From: Gemmata sp051859125
Lineage (GTDB): Bacteria; Planctomycetota; Planctomycetia; Gemmatales; Gemmataceae
DNA length: 64,000 nt
Reading direction: 5' to 3'
NCBI RefSeq assembly: GCF_051859125.1
Contig: NZ_JBHYGG010000035.1
Location: 14,771-78,770 of the forward strand
The notes beneath the pieces are model-generated. The model was given only the letters and a program-made list of their open reading frames with translations, was not told where the DNA came from and did no database searches. Positions within the stretch are counted from its first letter, which is position 1. Each line of letters begins with the position of its first letter. A program made the position numbers and the translations under genes. This document shows positions 33,286 to 41,485 of this stretch, one piece after another.

Positions 33286-35246
33286 CCGACCGCTTCGAGG
33301 GCGCGCCCGACCCCGCCCCGCCGCCCGGCGGGGGCGCCGAGCGGCTCGCGCTGCGGCGGACCTGGGGCCGGCGGCCGGGGCTGTACGGCTGGCTCACCAC
33401 CACCGACCACAAGGCCCTCGGGCTGCGGTTCGTCGCCACCGCGTTCGGCTTCTTCCTGCTCGGCGGCCTGCTCGCGCTGGCCATGCGGGTGCAACTCGCG
33501 GCCCCGCGGGGCACGGCCCTGGGGCCGGACGCGTACAACCAGGCGTTCACCACGCACGGCACGACGATGATGTTCCTGTTCGCCGTGCCGGTGATGACCG
33601 GCATGGGCATCTACCTCGTGCCGCTCATGGTCGGCACCCGCTGCGTCTGCTTCCCGCGGCTACTCAACTACAGCTACTACGTGTACCTCTCCGCCGGCCT
33701 GATGCTCTACGCGGCGCTCGTGCTGAACACCGGGCCGGACATGGGGTGGTTCAGCTACGTGCCCCTGTCCGGCCCGGACTACTCCCCCGGCAAGCGGGTG
33801 GACGTGTGGTCGCAGATGGTCACACTGGTGGAGGTCAGCACGCTGATCGCGGCCGTCGAGATCATCGCCACGGCGTTCACGCAGCGGGCCCCGGGCATGT
33901 CGCTCGACCGGGTGCCGCTGTTCGTGTGGTCGCAGGTGGTCACGGCGTTCATGGTCATCTTCGCCATGCCCGCCGTGATGCTGTCCAGCACGATGCTCGC
34001 GGCCGACCGCATGACCGGCATCAGCACGCACTTCTTCAACCCGGCCGAGGGCGGGGACGCGCTGCTGTGGCAGCACCTGTTCTGGTTCTTCGCGCACCCG
34101 GAGGTGTACATCATCTTCCTGCCGGCCACCGGGTTCGTGTCGGCCATCCTGCCGACGTTCACGCGGCGGGCGATGTTCGGCTACACCGCCCTGACGCTCT
34201 CGCTGGTGGCGACGGCGTTCATCGCGTTCGGGGTGTGGGTCCACCACATGTTCGCGACGCCGCTGCCCCGGGTCGGGCAGGGCGTGTTCACCGGCGCGAG
34301 CCTGATGGTGGCGGTCCCCAGCGGCGTCCAGATCTTCTGCTGGATCGCCACCATCTGGGGCGGGAAGGTGCGGCTCAAGTCGCCGATGCTGTTCGTGCTG
34401 GGGTTCTTCGCGGTGTTCGTCATCGGCGGGCTGACCGGGGTCATGCTCGCGTCGGTGTCGATCGACCTCCAGGTCCACGACACGTTCTTCGTGGTCGCGC
34501 ACCTGCACTACGTGCTGATCGGCGGGGCGGTGTTCCCGCTCCTGGGCGCGGTCCACTACTGGCTGCCCAAGTGGACCGGGCGGATGCTCAGTGAACCGCT
34601 CGCGTGGGTGTCGTTCTGGCTCGTCTTCATCGGCTTCAACGTCACCTTCTTCCCGATGCACCACCTCGGGCTGCGCGGCATGCCGCGGCGGGTGTACACG
34701 TACCTGCCGGAGCAGAACTGGGGCGGGCTGAACCTGCTCGCCACGGCCGGCGCGTTCGTGCTCGCAGCGGGGCTGCTCTGCGTCCTGGTGAACGTGGCCC
34801 GCAGCCTCCGGTACGGCGCGGCCGCGGGCGACGACCCGTGGGGCGCGGGCACGCTGGAGTGGGCCGCGGCGTCGCCGCCCGCGCCGTACAACTTCGAGCG
34901 GCTCCCCACGGTCCGCGGCCGGGAGCCGCTCTGGGAGGACGACCCCGCGACGACCCCCGTCGTAACGGGCCTGGCGACCGACACCCGCGAGGTGCTGGTC
35001 ACGACGCCGCACGACGCCGTGCCGCACCACCGCCACCACGTCGCCGAAGACTCGGTCTGGCCGCTGCTCGCGGCCCTGGTCACGGGCGCGAGCTTCGTCG
35101 GCCTCGTGTTCACCGCGTGGGCGTTCCCGGTCGGGATGGCCGGCCTCACCGTCACGCTCCTGGGCTGGTTCTGGCCCAGCAAGGAGCCGGAGCCGATCCA
35201 CCACCCGCAGACGCGGCCCGCGGTGGCCGGGGAGGGGCCGCCGTGA
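33282..35246 (+). CDS. coxA: Cytochrome c oxidase subunit I
   Basis: A 654-residue haem-copper oxidase subunit I with about twelve core helices. It reduces oxygen to water and pumps protons. Ligands are present: H92 and H409 (low-spin haem), H272, H321 and H322 (CuB), H407 (high-spin haem). Y276 (cross-linked Tyr of H-P-E-V-Y) and E274 (D-channel Glu) mark an A-type enzyme. After the core (~535) there is a ~65-residue loop, then two more helices (~593-640), resembling a fused subunit IV or the first part of a subunit III. Start GTG at 33282 overlaps the coxB stop. Confidence 0.95.
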   Translation: MTDRFEGAPDPAPPPGGGAERLALRRTWGRRPGLYGWLTTTDHKALGLRFVATAFGFFLLGGLLALAMRVQLAAPRGTALGPDAYNQAFTTHGTTMMFLFAVPVMTGMGIYLVPLMVGTRCVCFPRLLNYSYYVYLSAGLMLYAALVLNTGPDMGWFSYVPLSGPDYSPGKRVDVWSQMVTLVEVSTLIAAVEIIATAFTQRAPGMSLDRVPLFVWSQVVTAFMVIFAMPAVMLSSTMLAADRMTGISTHFFNPAEGGDALLWQHLFWFFAHPEVYIIFLPATGFVSAILPTFTRRAMFGYTALTLSLVATAFIAFGVWVHHMFATPLPRVGQGVFTGASLMVAVPSGVQIFCWIATIWGGKVRLKSPMLFVLGFFAVFVIGGLTGVMLASVSIDLQVHDTFFVVAHLHYVLIGGAVFPLLGAVHYWLPKWTGRMLSEPLAWVSFWLVFIGFNVTFFPMHHLGLRGMPRRVYTYLPEQNWGGLNLLATAGAFVLAAGLLCVLVNVARSLRYGAAAGDDPWGAGTLEWAAASPPAPYNFERLPTVRGREPLWEDDPATTPVVTGLATDTREVLVTTPHDAVPHHRHHVAEDSVWPLLAALVTGASFVGLVFTAWAFPVGMAGLTVTLLGWFWPSKEPEPIHHPQTRPAVAGEGPP

Positions 35247-35980
35247 CCCCCACCACCGCCCCGACCGCCACGACCGCCCGCCCGACGATCGACGTCTCGC
35301 ACCTGCCGGCCGAGAGCCGCGACGGCCGCTCGCCGATGTGGTGGGGGAACGTGCTGTTCATGCTGATCGAGACGACGACCGTCGCGCTGCTGCTGGCGAG
35401 CTACGTGTACCTGTGGCGGAACTACCCGCAGTCGGGGTGGCCGCCGCCGGCGGCGCAGCACGACCCGCCCCTCCTGAAGCCGGTCCCGGACCTGCCGGTC
35501 GGCACGGCCAACCTGCTCGTGCTGCTCGCCACGGTGCCGCTGATGCTGTGGGTGGACCGCGCGTGCCAGCGGCAGTTCGACGCGCTGGAGCGGCGGAACG
35601 CGGCGACGCCGTCGGAGGTGCCGCGCGGGCGGGGCCGCCCGCCGCCCGAGCGCCCGGCCGGCGTGCTGTTGGGGCTGCTGGTGCTGGTCGCGCTCGGCGC
35701 CGGGTCGCTGGTGCTGCGGTGGCACGAGTTCCCGGCCCTGAAGGTGCAGTGGAACGAGAACGCCTACGCCGCACTCGTGTGGACGATGCTCGGCTTGCAC
35801 CTCCTGTACGTCGCGATCGAGGTGGTCGAACTGGCCGTGATGCTGCTGTGGACCGCCCTGTACGGGCTGGGGCAGAACCAGGCGACCGACGTGATCCTGA
35901 CGGCCGCGTACTGGTACTGGACGGTGGTCGTCGGCGCGGTGCTGTACGGTGCGGTGTACTGGTTCCCGCGGCTGGTGTGA
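35243..35980 (+). CDS. coxC: Cytochrome c oxidase subunit III
   Basis: A 245-residue membrane protein with about five hydrophobic segments, of the haem-copper oxidase subunit III family: W-G-N-V-L-F-M-L-I-E near residue 34 in the first helix and a C-terminal A-Y-W-Y-W-T-V-V-V-G-A-V-L-Y. A Pro/Arg-rich loop lies in the middle (~125-137). It stabilises subunit I and proton uptake. The GTG start overlaps the coxA stop by 4 bases. It is shorter than seven-helix subunit III, in line with coxA carrying two extra C-terminal helices. Confidence 0.88.
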   Translation: MTPTTAPTATTARPTIDVSHLPAESRDGRSPMWWGNVLFMLIETTTVALLLASYVYLWRNYPQSGWPPPAAQHDPPLLKPVPDLPVGTANLLVLLATVPLMLWVDRACQRQFDALERRNAATPSEVPRGRGRPPPERPAGVLLGLLVLVALGAGSLVLRWHEFPALKVQWNENAYAALVWTMLGLHLLYVAIEVVELAVMLLWTALYGLGQNQATDVILTAAYWYWTVVVGAVLYGAVYWFPRLV

Positions 35981-36018
35981 TCCCGGGTCCGGTGCGAGGT
36001 CGCCGTGGTTTGGTATCC

Positions 36019-36158
36019 GCCCTCTCCCCTTGCGGGAGCGGGCAGCGAGGCTCTGCGAGCGGGTGAGGGGTCGAGCCCTCGGAACTGTTGAGGCAATACC
36101 CCTCACCCGGCCGCGAAGCGCGGCCACCTGAAGCAGAAGATCCCGCAAGGGGTTAGGG
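36019..36158. repeat. Imperfect palindrome, CCCTCTCCCCTTGCGGGAG family
   Basis: The left part (CCCTCTCCCCTTGCGGGAGCG ... GGGTGAGGGG) and right part (CCCCTCACCCGG ... CCCGCAAGGGGTTAGGG) are imperfectly complementary. The CCTCACCC and CTCTCCCC words are shared with elements at 52876 and 63690. It lies inside the oxidase cluster, between coxC and the next membrane gene, and could reduce read-through there. Confidence 0.6.
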
Positions 36159-36205
36159 CAAAACCCGCAGACCAATCCACACGACCCGGTGTGAGGGGTG
36201 CGACC

Positions 36206-36571
36206 GTGGCCCGCCTGCAACTGACCGACACGCCCGTACTGTGGGCCGGCTGCCTCGCGGGGCCGGTCGCGTGGGTGGTTCACCTCCAGGGCGCGTTCGC
36301 GCTCTCGGCGTGGGCGACCGAGCGCGACCGCCTCGCGCCGCTGCACGCCCTGAGTGCCGCGTGCCTGCTCCTGGCCCTCGGCGGGCTGGCGCTCGCGTGG
36401 CGCTCGTGGCGCGTGGTGGGCGGGTGGCCGTCGGGCTCCGACGCCCCGGCCGCGGGGCGCGTCCGCTACATGGCCGTGATCGGGATGATGACGGGCGCGC
36501 TGTTTGCGTGCGTGATCGTCGCCCAGTGGGTCGCCGTGGCCACGCTCCCCCGCACGATGGGGGCCGGATGA
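36206..36571 (+). CDS. Small membrane protein of the oxidase cluster, unknown function
   Basis: A 121-residue protein with three hydrophobic segments (~10-33, ~45-65, ~92-115). It is not recognised as subunit IV, but its place between coxC and the oxidase-assembly gene ctaG, which it overlaps by 4 bases, suggests a small oxidase subunit or assembly helper. The start is the GTG at 36206, with GAGGGG upstream; a GTG at 36191 is also in frame. Confidence 0.7.
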   Translation: MARLQLTDTPVLWAGCLAGPVAWVVHLQGAFALSAWATERDRLAPLHALSAACLLLALGGLALAWRSWRVVGGWPSGSDAPAAGRVRYMAVIGMMTGALFACVIVAQWVAVATLPRTMGAG

Positions 36572-37536
36572 CGCGCCGCGCCGCTACCGTTCGGTTCGCA
36601 CTCGTGCCCCCGGCGTGGGCCGCCGCGAGCGCCGTGGCCCGCGCCCACGGCGGTGGCGGGGAGGCGGACGGCGGGCCGCGCGACTGGCACGAGTTGGCCG
36701 GGGCGTGGCCGCTGGAGCCGCTCGTCGTGCTGCCGCTGCTCGTCACCGCCTGGGTGTACGCCCGCGGCGTGCGCCGGCTGTGGCGCGAGGCCGGGACCGG
36801 CCGCGGCGTCCGGCGGTGGCAGGCCGCGTGCTTCGCCGGCGGGTGGCTGGCGCTGGCCGTCGCGCTGGCCTCGCCGCTGCACCCGTGGGGGAACGTCCTG
36901 TTCTCGGTCCACATGGTGCAGCACGAGCTGATGATGCTCGTGGCCGCGCCGCTGCTCGTGCTCGGCCGGCCGGTGGTCGCGACGCTCAAGGCGCTGCCGC
37001 CGGGCCGCGTCCGCGGGCTGCTCCGGTGGACGAAGCCGGCCCCGGTTCAGGCGGCGTGGGCCCTCGTCACGAACCTGCTCGTCGCGTGGCTGCTGCACGC
37101 GGTCGTGCTGTGGGCGTGGCACGTCCCGGCGCTGTTCGGGGCGGCGCTGCACAGCGAGTTCGTCCACGCGCTGCAGCACCTGAGCTTCCTGCTGTCGGCG
37201 GTGCTGTTCTGGTGGGCGATCCTCCACCGCGGGGGCGGCGCGGCGGGGTACGGGGCGGCCGTGCTGTACCTGTTCACCACGGCCGCCCACAGCGGGTTCC
37301 TCGGCGCGCTCATCACCCTGGCGGGCGTCGTGTGGTACCCGGACTATGCCGGCACCACGCAGGCGTGGGGGCTGACGCCCCTTGAGGACCAGCAGGCCGG
37401 CGGCCTCATCATGTGGGTGCCGGCCTGCACGGTGTACATCGTCGCCGGGCTGGCGCTGTTCGCCGGCTGGCTGCGGGCCTCCGGCGAGCGAGCCCGCCCC
37501 CGCCGGGCCGTGGCAACCGCGGAGGTGCGACCGTGA
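36568..37536 (+). CDS. ctaG: CtaG-type cytochrome c oxidase assembly protein (caa3_CtaG)
   Basis: A 322-residue membrane protein with about seven helices after an N-terminal signal-like segment and a His/Gly-rich stretch (A-H-G-G-G-G). It fits the caa3_CtaG family (unrelated in sequence to Cox11-type CtaG): S-P-L-H-P-W-G near residue 105, H-M-V-Q-H-E-L-M-M-L near residue 117, A-W-H-V-P-A-L near residue 185 and H-A-L-Q-H-L-S-F near residue 201. Its conserved His residues suit metal delivery; it is required for caa3 oxidase formation in Bacillus. It overlaps both neighbours by 4 bases. Confidence 0.9.
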   Translation: MTRRAATVRFALVPPAWAAASAVARAHGGGGEADGGPRDWHELAGAWPLEPLVVLPLLVTAWVYARGVRRLWREAGTGRGVRRWQAACFAGGWLALAVALASPLHPWGNVLFSVHMVQHELMMLVAAPLLVLGRPVVATLKALPPGRVRGLLRWTKPAPVQAAWALVTNLLVAWLLHAVVLWAWHVPALFGAALHSEFVHALQHLSFLLSAVLFWWAILHRGGGAAGYGAAVLYLFTTAAHSGFLGALITLAGVVWYPDYAGTTQAWGLTPLEDQQAGGLIMWVPACTVYIVAGLALFAGWLRASGERARPRRAVATAEVRP

Positions 37537-37916
37537 CGACGCGAGCGGCCCTTCTCGTCACCGCGCTGGTCGCGGTGCCGGCGTGTGACGCCACCCGGAG
37601 CGGCGAGCGCCAGCAGTACGCCGCCAGCATCACCGGCGGCGACCCGGCCCGCGGGCGGGACGCGATCGGCCGCCGCGGGTGCGCCGCGTGCCACACCATC
37701 CCCGGCGTCCCCGGGGCCGACGCGAACGTCGGCCCGCCGCTGACGCGCGTCGGCAGTCGCGTCTACCTCGCCGGCGTGCTGCTGAACACGCCGGAGAACA
37801 TGGCCCGGTGGCTGAGGGACCCGCCCGCGGTCGACCCGCGGACGGCCATGCCCAACGTCGGCGCGACCGACGACGAGGTACGCGACATCTCCGCGTACCT
37901 GTACACGCTCCGCTGA
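37533..37916 (+). CDS. Cytochrome c, probable lipoprotein
   Basis: A 127-residue periplasmic cytochrome c with a lipoprotein-like start (V-P-A-C near residue 18) and one haem c site, C50-A-A-C53-H54. A candidate distal Met is in A-M-P-N-V near residue 109. The GTG start overlaps the ctaG stop (GTGA). It is probably a second electron carrier of the pathway or a small oxidase-bound cytochrome. No other domain is present. Confidence 0.88.
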   Translation: MTTRAALLVTALVAVPACDATRSGERQQYAASITGGDPARGRDAIGRRGCAACHTIPGVPGADANVGPPLTRVGSRVYLAGVLLNTPENMARWLRDPPAVDPRTAMPNVGATDDEVRDISAYLYTLR

Positions 37917-37940
37917 CCCACTTCACCCGAGGAGACCAGC

Positions 37941-39011
37941 ATGAACCGGCTCATTACGCTCGCGGGCGCAACGCTCCTGGCGGCCGCCCTCGCCGCCGCC
38001 GCGGACCCCGAGCCGCCGAAGGGGGCCGCGGCCCGCGGGCACTGGGTGTGCGTGACCAACGAGGGGTCGGGCGACGTCACCCTGATCGACGCGGCGACCG
38101 GCACCGTGGTCGGCACCGTCCCGGTCGGCAAGCGGCCCCGCGGCGTCCACGCCAGCCCCGACGGCAAGACGCTCTACGTCGCCGTCAGCGGCAGCCCGGT
38201 CCTCGGCCCGCCGAAGCTCGGCGACAAGGGCGCCCCGGTACTCCCGAAGGTGGAGGGCGGCGACCGCGCCGAGGACGGCGTCGCGGTCATCGACCTGAAG
38301 GCGAAGCGGGTGGTGAAGCGGCTGCCGGCCGGCACCGACCCCGAGGAGTTCGCCGTCAGCCCCGACGGGAAGCGGCTGTACATCTCGAACGAGGACGCGG
38401 CCACGGCCACCGTGTTCGACCTCGCCGCCGGCAAGGTCGAGGCGGTGGTGAAGGTGAGGGAGGAGCCGGAGGGGGCCGCGTTCAGCCCCAACGGCAAGTT
38501 CGTCTACGTTACCTGCGAGACGAACGGCGAGGTGGTCGTGATCGACGCGAAGGCGAACAAGACCGTCGCCGAGGTCGCGGTCGGCGGGCGGCCGCGGACG
38601 GTCGCGTTCCGGCCCGACGGGTCGCAGGCGTTCGTCCCGTCCGAGACCGCCGGCACGGTCGCGGTGGTCGACACTGCGTCGCACAAGGTGGTGCAGACGA
38701 TCACCCTTCCCGCCGGGTCGCGGCCGATGGGCACCCTGGTGAGCGGCGACGGGACGAAGCTGTACGTCACCACCGGCCGCGGCGGGACGATGTGCGTGGT
38801 GGACCCGGCCGCGGGGAAGGTGCTGCACGCGATCAAGGTCGGCCCCCGGCCCTGGGGGCTGGCGGCGGCGCCCGACGGCAAGCGGCTGTTCGTCGCGAAC
38901 GGGCCGTCGGACGACGTGTCGGTGATCGACACGGGGGCGGCCAAGGAGGTCGCCCGGGTGAAGGTGGGGAAGAGCCCGTGGGGCGTCGCGGTCGTGCCGG
39001 CCCCGGAGTAG
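37941..39011 (+). CDS. YncE-like secreted beta-propeller
   Basis: A 356-residue protein with a signal peptide (cleavage near A-A-A-D around residue 22) and a seven-bladed YVTN/YncE-type propeller: repeated ~42-residue units with V-x-V-I-D, S-P-D-G-K-x-L-Y-V and V-G-x-x-P. Related propellers occur beside PQQ-dependent dehydrogenases. It ends the cluster and lies 24 bases after the cytochrome gene, so it is probably co-transcribed. It may act as a periplasmic scaffold or sensor for the quinoprotein system; the function is inferred from context only. Confidence 0.85.
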   Translation: MNRLITLAGATLLAAALAAAADPEPPKGAAARGHWVCVTNEGSGDVTLIDAATGTVVGTVPVGKRPRGVHASPDGKTLYVAVSGSPVLGPPKLGDKGAPVLPKVEGGDRAEDGVAVIDLKAKRVVKRLPAGTDPEEFAVSPDGKRLYISNEDAATATVFDLAAGKVEAVVKVREEPEGAAFSPNGKFVYVTCETNGEVVVIDAKANKTVAEVAVGGRPRTVAFRPDGSQAFVPSETAGTVAVVDTASHKVVQTITLPAGSRPMGTLVSGDGTKLYVTTGRGGTMCVVDPAAGKVLHAIKVGPRPWGLAAAPDGKRLFVANGPSDDVSVIDTGAAKEVARVKVGKSPWGVAVVPAPE

Positions 39012-39087
39012 CCCACCGGGCGCGGTTCCGGGCGACGGACTGGTGCCGCGCCCGCGGCCGGCTCAGGTTCCGGCGGTCGAGCCCCGG

Positions 39088-41199
39088 TCAGCGGCCCTTC
39101 TTCTTGCCCTGTCGCCGCTGCTGGGTCGTCCGCCCCGGGCGGTAGCCGGTCGGCTTCGGCGGCTCGGCCCCGCGCTCGCCGGGCGCCTCGCCCTTCGCGG
39201 GGTTGGCGACGGTGTGGTAGTGGTCGCCCCGGAGGGCCTCGTTCGCCTGCCGCCGCTTCGCCTCGATGGCCTCCCGCGGCGGGTTCGCGGGGATCAGCCC
39301 GTCGCACCCGCCGATCAGGTCGGCCCGGCCCGCCTGGATCAGCGCCTCGCGGACCGTGAAGTAGTTCTCGGGCTTGAAGAACTGCATCAGCGCCCGCTGC
39401 ATCTTGCGGTCCCGCAGGTTCCTCGCCGACTGCACCGGCTTGTTCGTGAACGGGTCGAGCCCCGTGTAGTACATGCACGTCGCGATGTCGAACGGGGCCG
39501 GGATGAAGTCCTGCACCTGGTCGGGCCGGTAGCCGTTCCGCTTCAGGTACAGGGCCAGGTCGATCATGTCGGCGAGGTCGCTGCCCGGGTGGCTGGCGAT
39601 GAAGTACGGGACGATCTGCTGCCGCGGCTTGCCGCCCTCGGCCGACGCTTCCGAGAACTGCTCCGCGAACACGCCGAAGTTGTCGATGCTCGGCTTCTTC
39701 ATCAGGGCGAGCACCCCCGGGCTGGTGTGCTCGGGCGCGACCTTCAGCCGGCCGCCGGTGTGGTGCGCCGCCAACTCGCTGACGTACTCGGGCGACAGTT
39801 GCGCCAGGTCCATGCGGATGCCCGACGACACGAACACCTGCCGCACGCCGTCCACCTCGCGGGCCTTCTTGAGCAGTTCGATCGTCGGCCCGTGGTCGGT
39901 GCCGAGCAGCTTGCAGACCCCCGGGTGGATGCACGACAGCCGCTTGCACTTCGCCTCGACCTCGGGCCGGGTGCAGCGCATCTGGTACATGTTCGCCGTC
40001 GCGCCGCCGATGTCGGAAACGACCCCCTTGAACTCCGGGTCGGCCGCGAGCTTCTCGACCTCCTTGAGGATGCTCTCCGGGGAGCGGCTCTGGATGATGC
40101 GGCCCTGGTGGGCGGTGATCGAGCAGAACGTGCAGCCCCCGAAGCACCCCCGCATGCTCGTGACCGAGTCCTTGATCATCTCGTGCGCCGGGACCGGCTC
40201 GGTGTAGCTCGGGTGCGGGCGGCGGCTGTACGGCAGGTCGAACACGGCGTCCATCTCGGCCGCGGACAGCGGCAGCGCCGGGGGCGTCTGGACCACCGCC
40301 TGCCGGTCGTGGAACTGCACCAGCGTCGCGGCGTTGAACGGGTTCGTGTTCGTGTGGATGACCCGCGTCGCCTCGGCGAACTTCCGCTTGTCGTCGCGGA
40401 CCTCCTCGAAGCTCGGGATCTCGACGAACGCGGAGTGCGGAGTGCGGAGTGCGGAATCGGAAGACGGGGCGGACCGGTCTTCGTTCCGCGTTCCGAATTC
40501 CGCGTTCCGCAATTCTGAGGACTCCCTGGCCCCCATCGCGTAGGCGACGCCGCGCAGGTCGCGCAGGTCCTTGACGGTCTGGCCGGCGGCCAGCCGCTTC
40601 GCGATCTCGGTGATGCTGTGCTCGCCCATGCCGTAGGCGACGAGGTCGGCCTTGCTGTCGAGCACGATCGACCGCTTCACCGTGTCGGACCAGTAGTCGT
40701 AGTGGGCCAGCCGCCGCAGCGACGCCTCGACCCCGCCGGCGATGACCGGCACGCCGGCGAACGCCTCGCGCGCCCGCTGGCAGTACACGAGGGTCGCCCG
40801 GTCCGGGCGCAGGCCGATCCGGCCCCCGGGCGAGTAGGCGTCGTCGTTGCGGACCTTCTTGTTCGCCGTGTAGTGGTTGATCATCGAGTCCATGTTCCCC
40901 GCGCTGACGGCGAAGAACAGCCGCGGCTTGCCGAACTGCCGCCACGGGTCGCACGACGTCCACTCGGGCTGGCTCAGGATCGCGACGCGGAAGCCGGCCC
41001 GCTCCAGCACCCGGTGCAGGATCGCCATCGCGAAGCTCGGGTGGTCGATGTAGGCGTCGCCGGTGACGAACACCACGTCCACCGCGTCCCACCCGCGGGC
41101 GCGCATCTCCTCCGCGGTCGTCGGCGCGTGCGGGGCCGCGTACCGCTCGGTCCACATCGGTAGCGACAGGCGGGCGGACTTGGCGGTCGGGGTCGGCAT
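39088..41199 (-). CDS. YgiQ-family radical SAM protein with in-frame palindrome insertion
   Basis: A 703-residue YgiQ-type radical SAM protein. An N-terminal cobalamin-binding-like part covers ~1-200, then the radical SAM core with C-F-G-G-C-T-F-C (coding positions about 40125-40150) that binds the 4Fe-4S cluster, and a basic C-terminal tail (Q-G-K-K-K-G-R). The biochemical role of YgiQ is unknown. A segment of about 30 residues encoded by 40426-40515 is low-complexity and derives from an inverted repeat of GGAGTGCGGA words; it lies between the N-terminal part and the core and keeps the frame. The start is the ATG at 41199. Confidence 0.9.
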   Translation of the reverse strand: MPTPTAKSARLSLPMWTERYAAPHAPTTAEEMRARGWDAVDVVFVTGDAYIDHPSFAMAILHRVLERAGFRVAILSQPEWTSCDPWRQFGKPRLFFAVSAGNMDSMINHYTANKKVRNDDAYSPGGRIGLRPDRATLVYCQRAREAFAGVPVIAGGVEASLRRLAHYDYWSDTVKRSIVLDSKADLVAYGMGEHSITEIAKRLAAGQTVKDLRDLRGVAYAMGARESSELRNAEFGTRNEDRSAPSSDSALRTPHSAFVEIPSFEEVRDDKRKFAEATRVIHTNTNPFNAATLVQFHDRQAVVQTPPALPLSAAEMDAVFDLPYSRRPHPSYTEPVPAHEMIKDSVTSMRGCFGGCTFCSITAHQGRIIQSRSPESILKEVEKLAADPEFKGVVSDIGGATANMYQMRCTRPEVEAKCKRLSCIHPGVCKLLGTDHGPTIELLKKAREVDGVRQVFVSSGIRMDLAQLSPEYVSELAAHHTGGRLKVAPEHTSPGVLALMKKPSIDNFGVFAEQFSEASAEGGKPRQQIVPYFIASHPGSDLADMIDLALYLKRNGYRPDQVQDFIPAPFDIATCMYYTGLDPFTNKPVQSARNLRDRKMQRALMQFFKPENYFTVREALIQAGRADLIGGCDGLIPANPPREAIEAKRRQANEALRGDHYHTVANPAKGEAPGERGAEPPKPTGYRPGRTTQQRRQGKKKGR
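40426..40515. repeat. Palindromic GCGGAGTGCGGA element inside the YgiQ gene
   Basis: Tandem GGAGTGC words on the left and GTTCCGC/GAATTCC words on the right are roughly complementary. The element inserts about 30 codons in frame and without a stop, giving a residue stretch unlike the rest of the protein (rich in Arg, Asn, Ser). Confidence 0.75.
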
Positions 41200-41292
41200 G
41201 GTCGGGTGGTCTTTCGGCGAAACGCGGGTGCCCAGGAATTATAGCAGGCGCGTGTTTCGTGCGCGACTTTGGATCGGGCGGCGATGAAAGCA

Positions 41293-41452
41293 AAGAGATT
41301 TACCCGCAGATTACACAGAGGACACAGATTTTTAGACAGAGGACAGAGGAGATAAGGGGCAAACTGCTTGTTCCCTGCGGATCTCTGGTTTCTGTCCCCT
41401 GATTTCTTTCTGAAAATCTGTGTCCTCTGTGTAATCTGCGGATAAATCTCTT
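41293..41452. repeat. Inverted repeat with 40-base arms (39/40 identical), ACACAGAGGACACAGA words
   Basis: Arms 41293-41332 and 41413-41452 pair over 40 positions with one mismatch. They consist of AT-richer words (GCAGATTACACAGAGGACAC) very unlike the host composition; the 80-base centre contains further, imperfect complementary words. It lies between the divergent YgiQ and DUF4380 genes, so it occupies their promoter region. Confidence 0.85.
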
Positions 41453-41485
41453 CTCTCCCGACCCCGCCGCAGACGGAGCCGCCAA

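Noticed and set aside
39088..41199. Pseudogene call for the YgiQ-type gene because of the insert
   Set aside because: The frame is intact over 703 residues with the radical SAM cysteines preserved.
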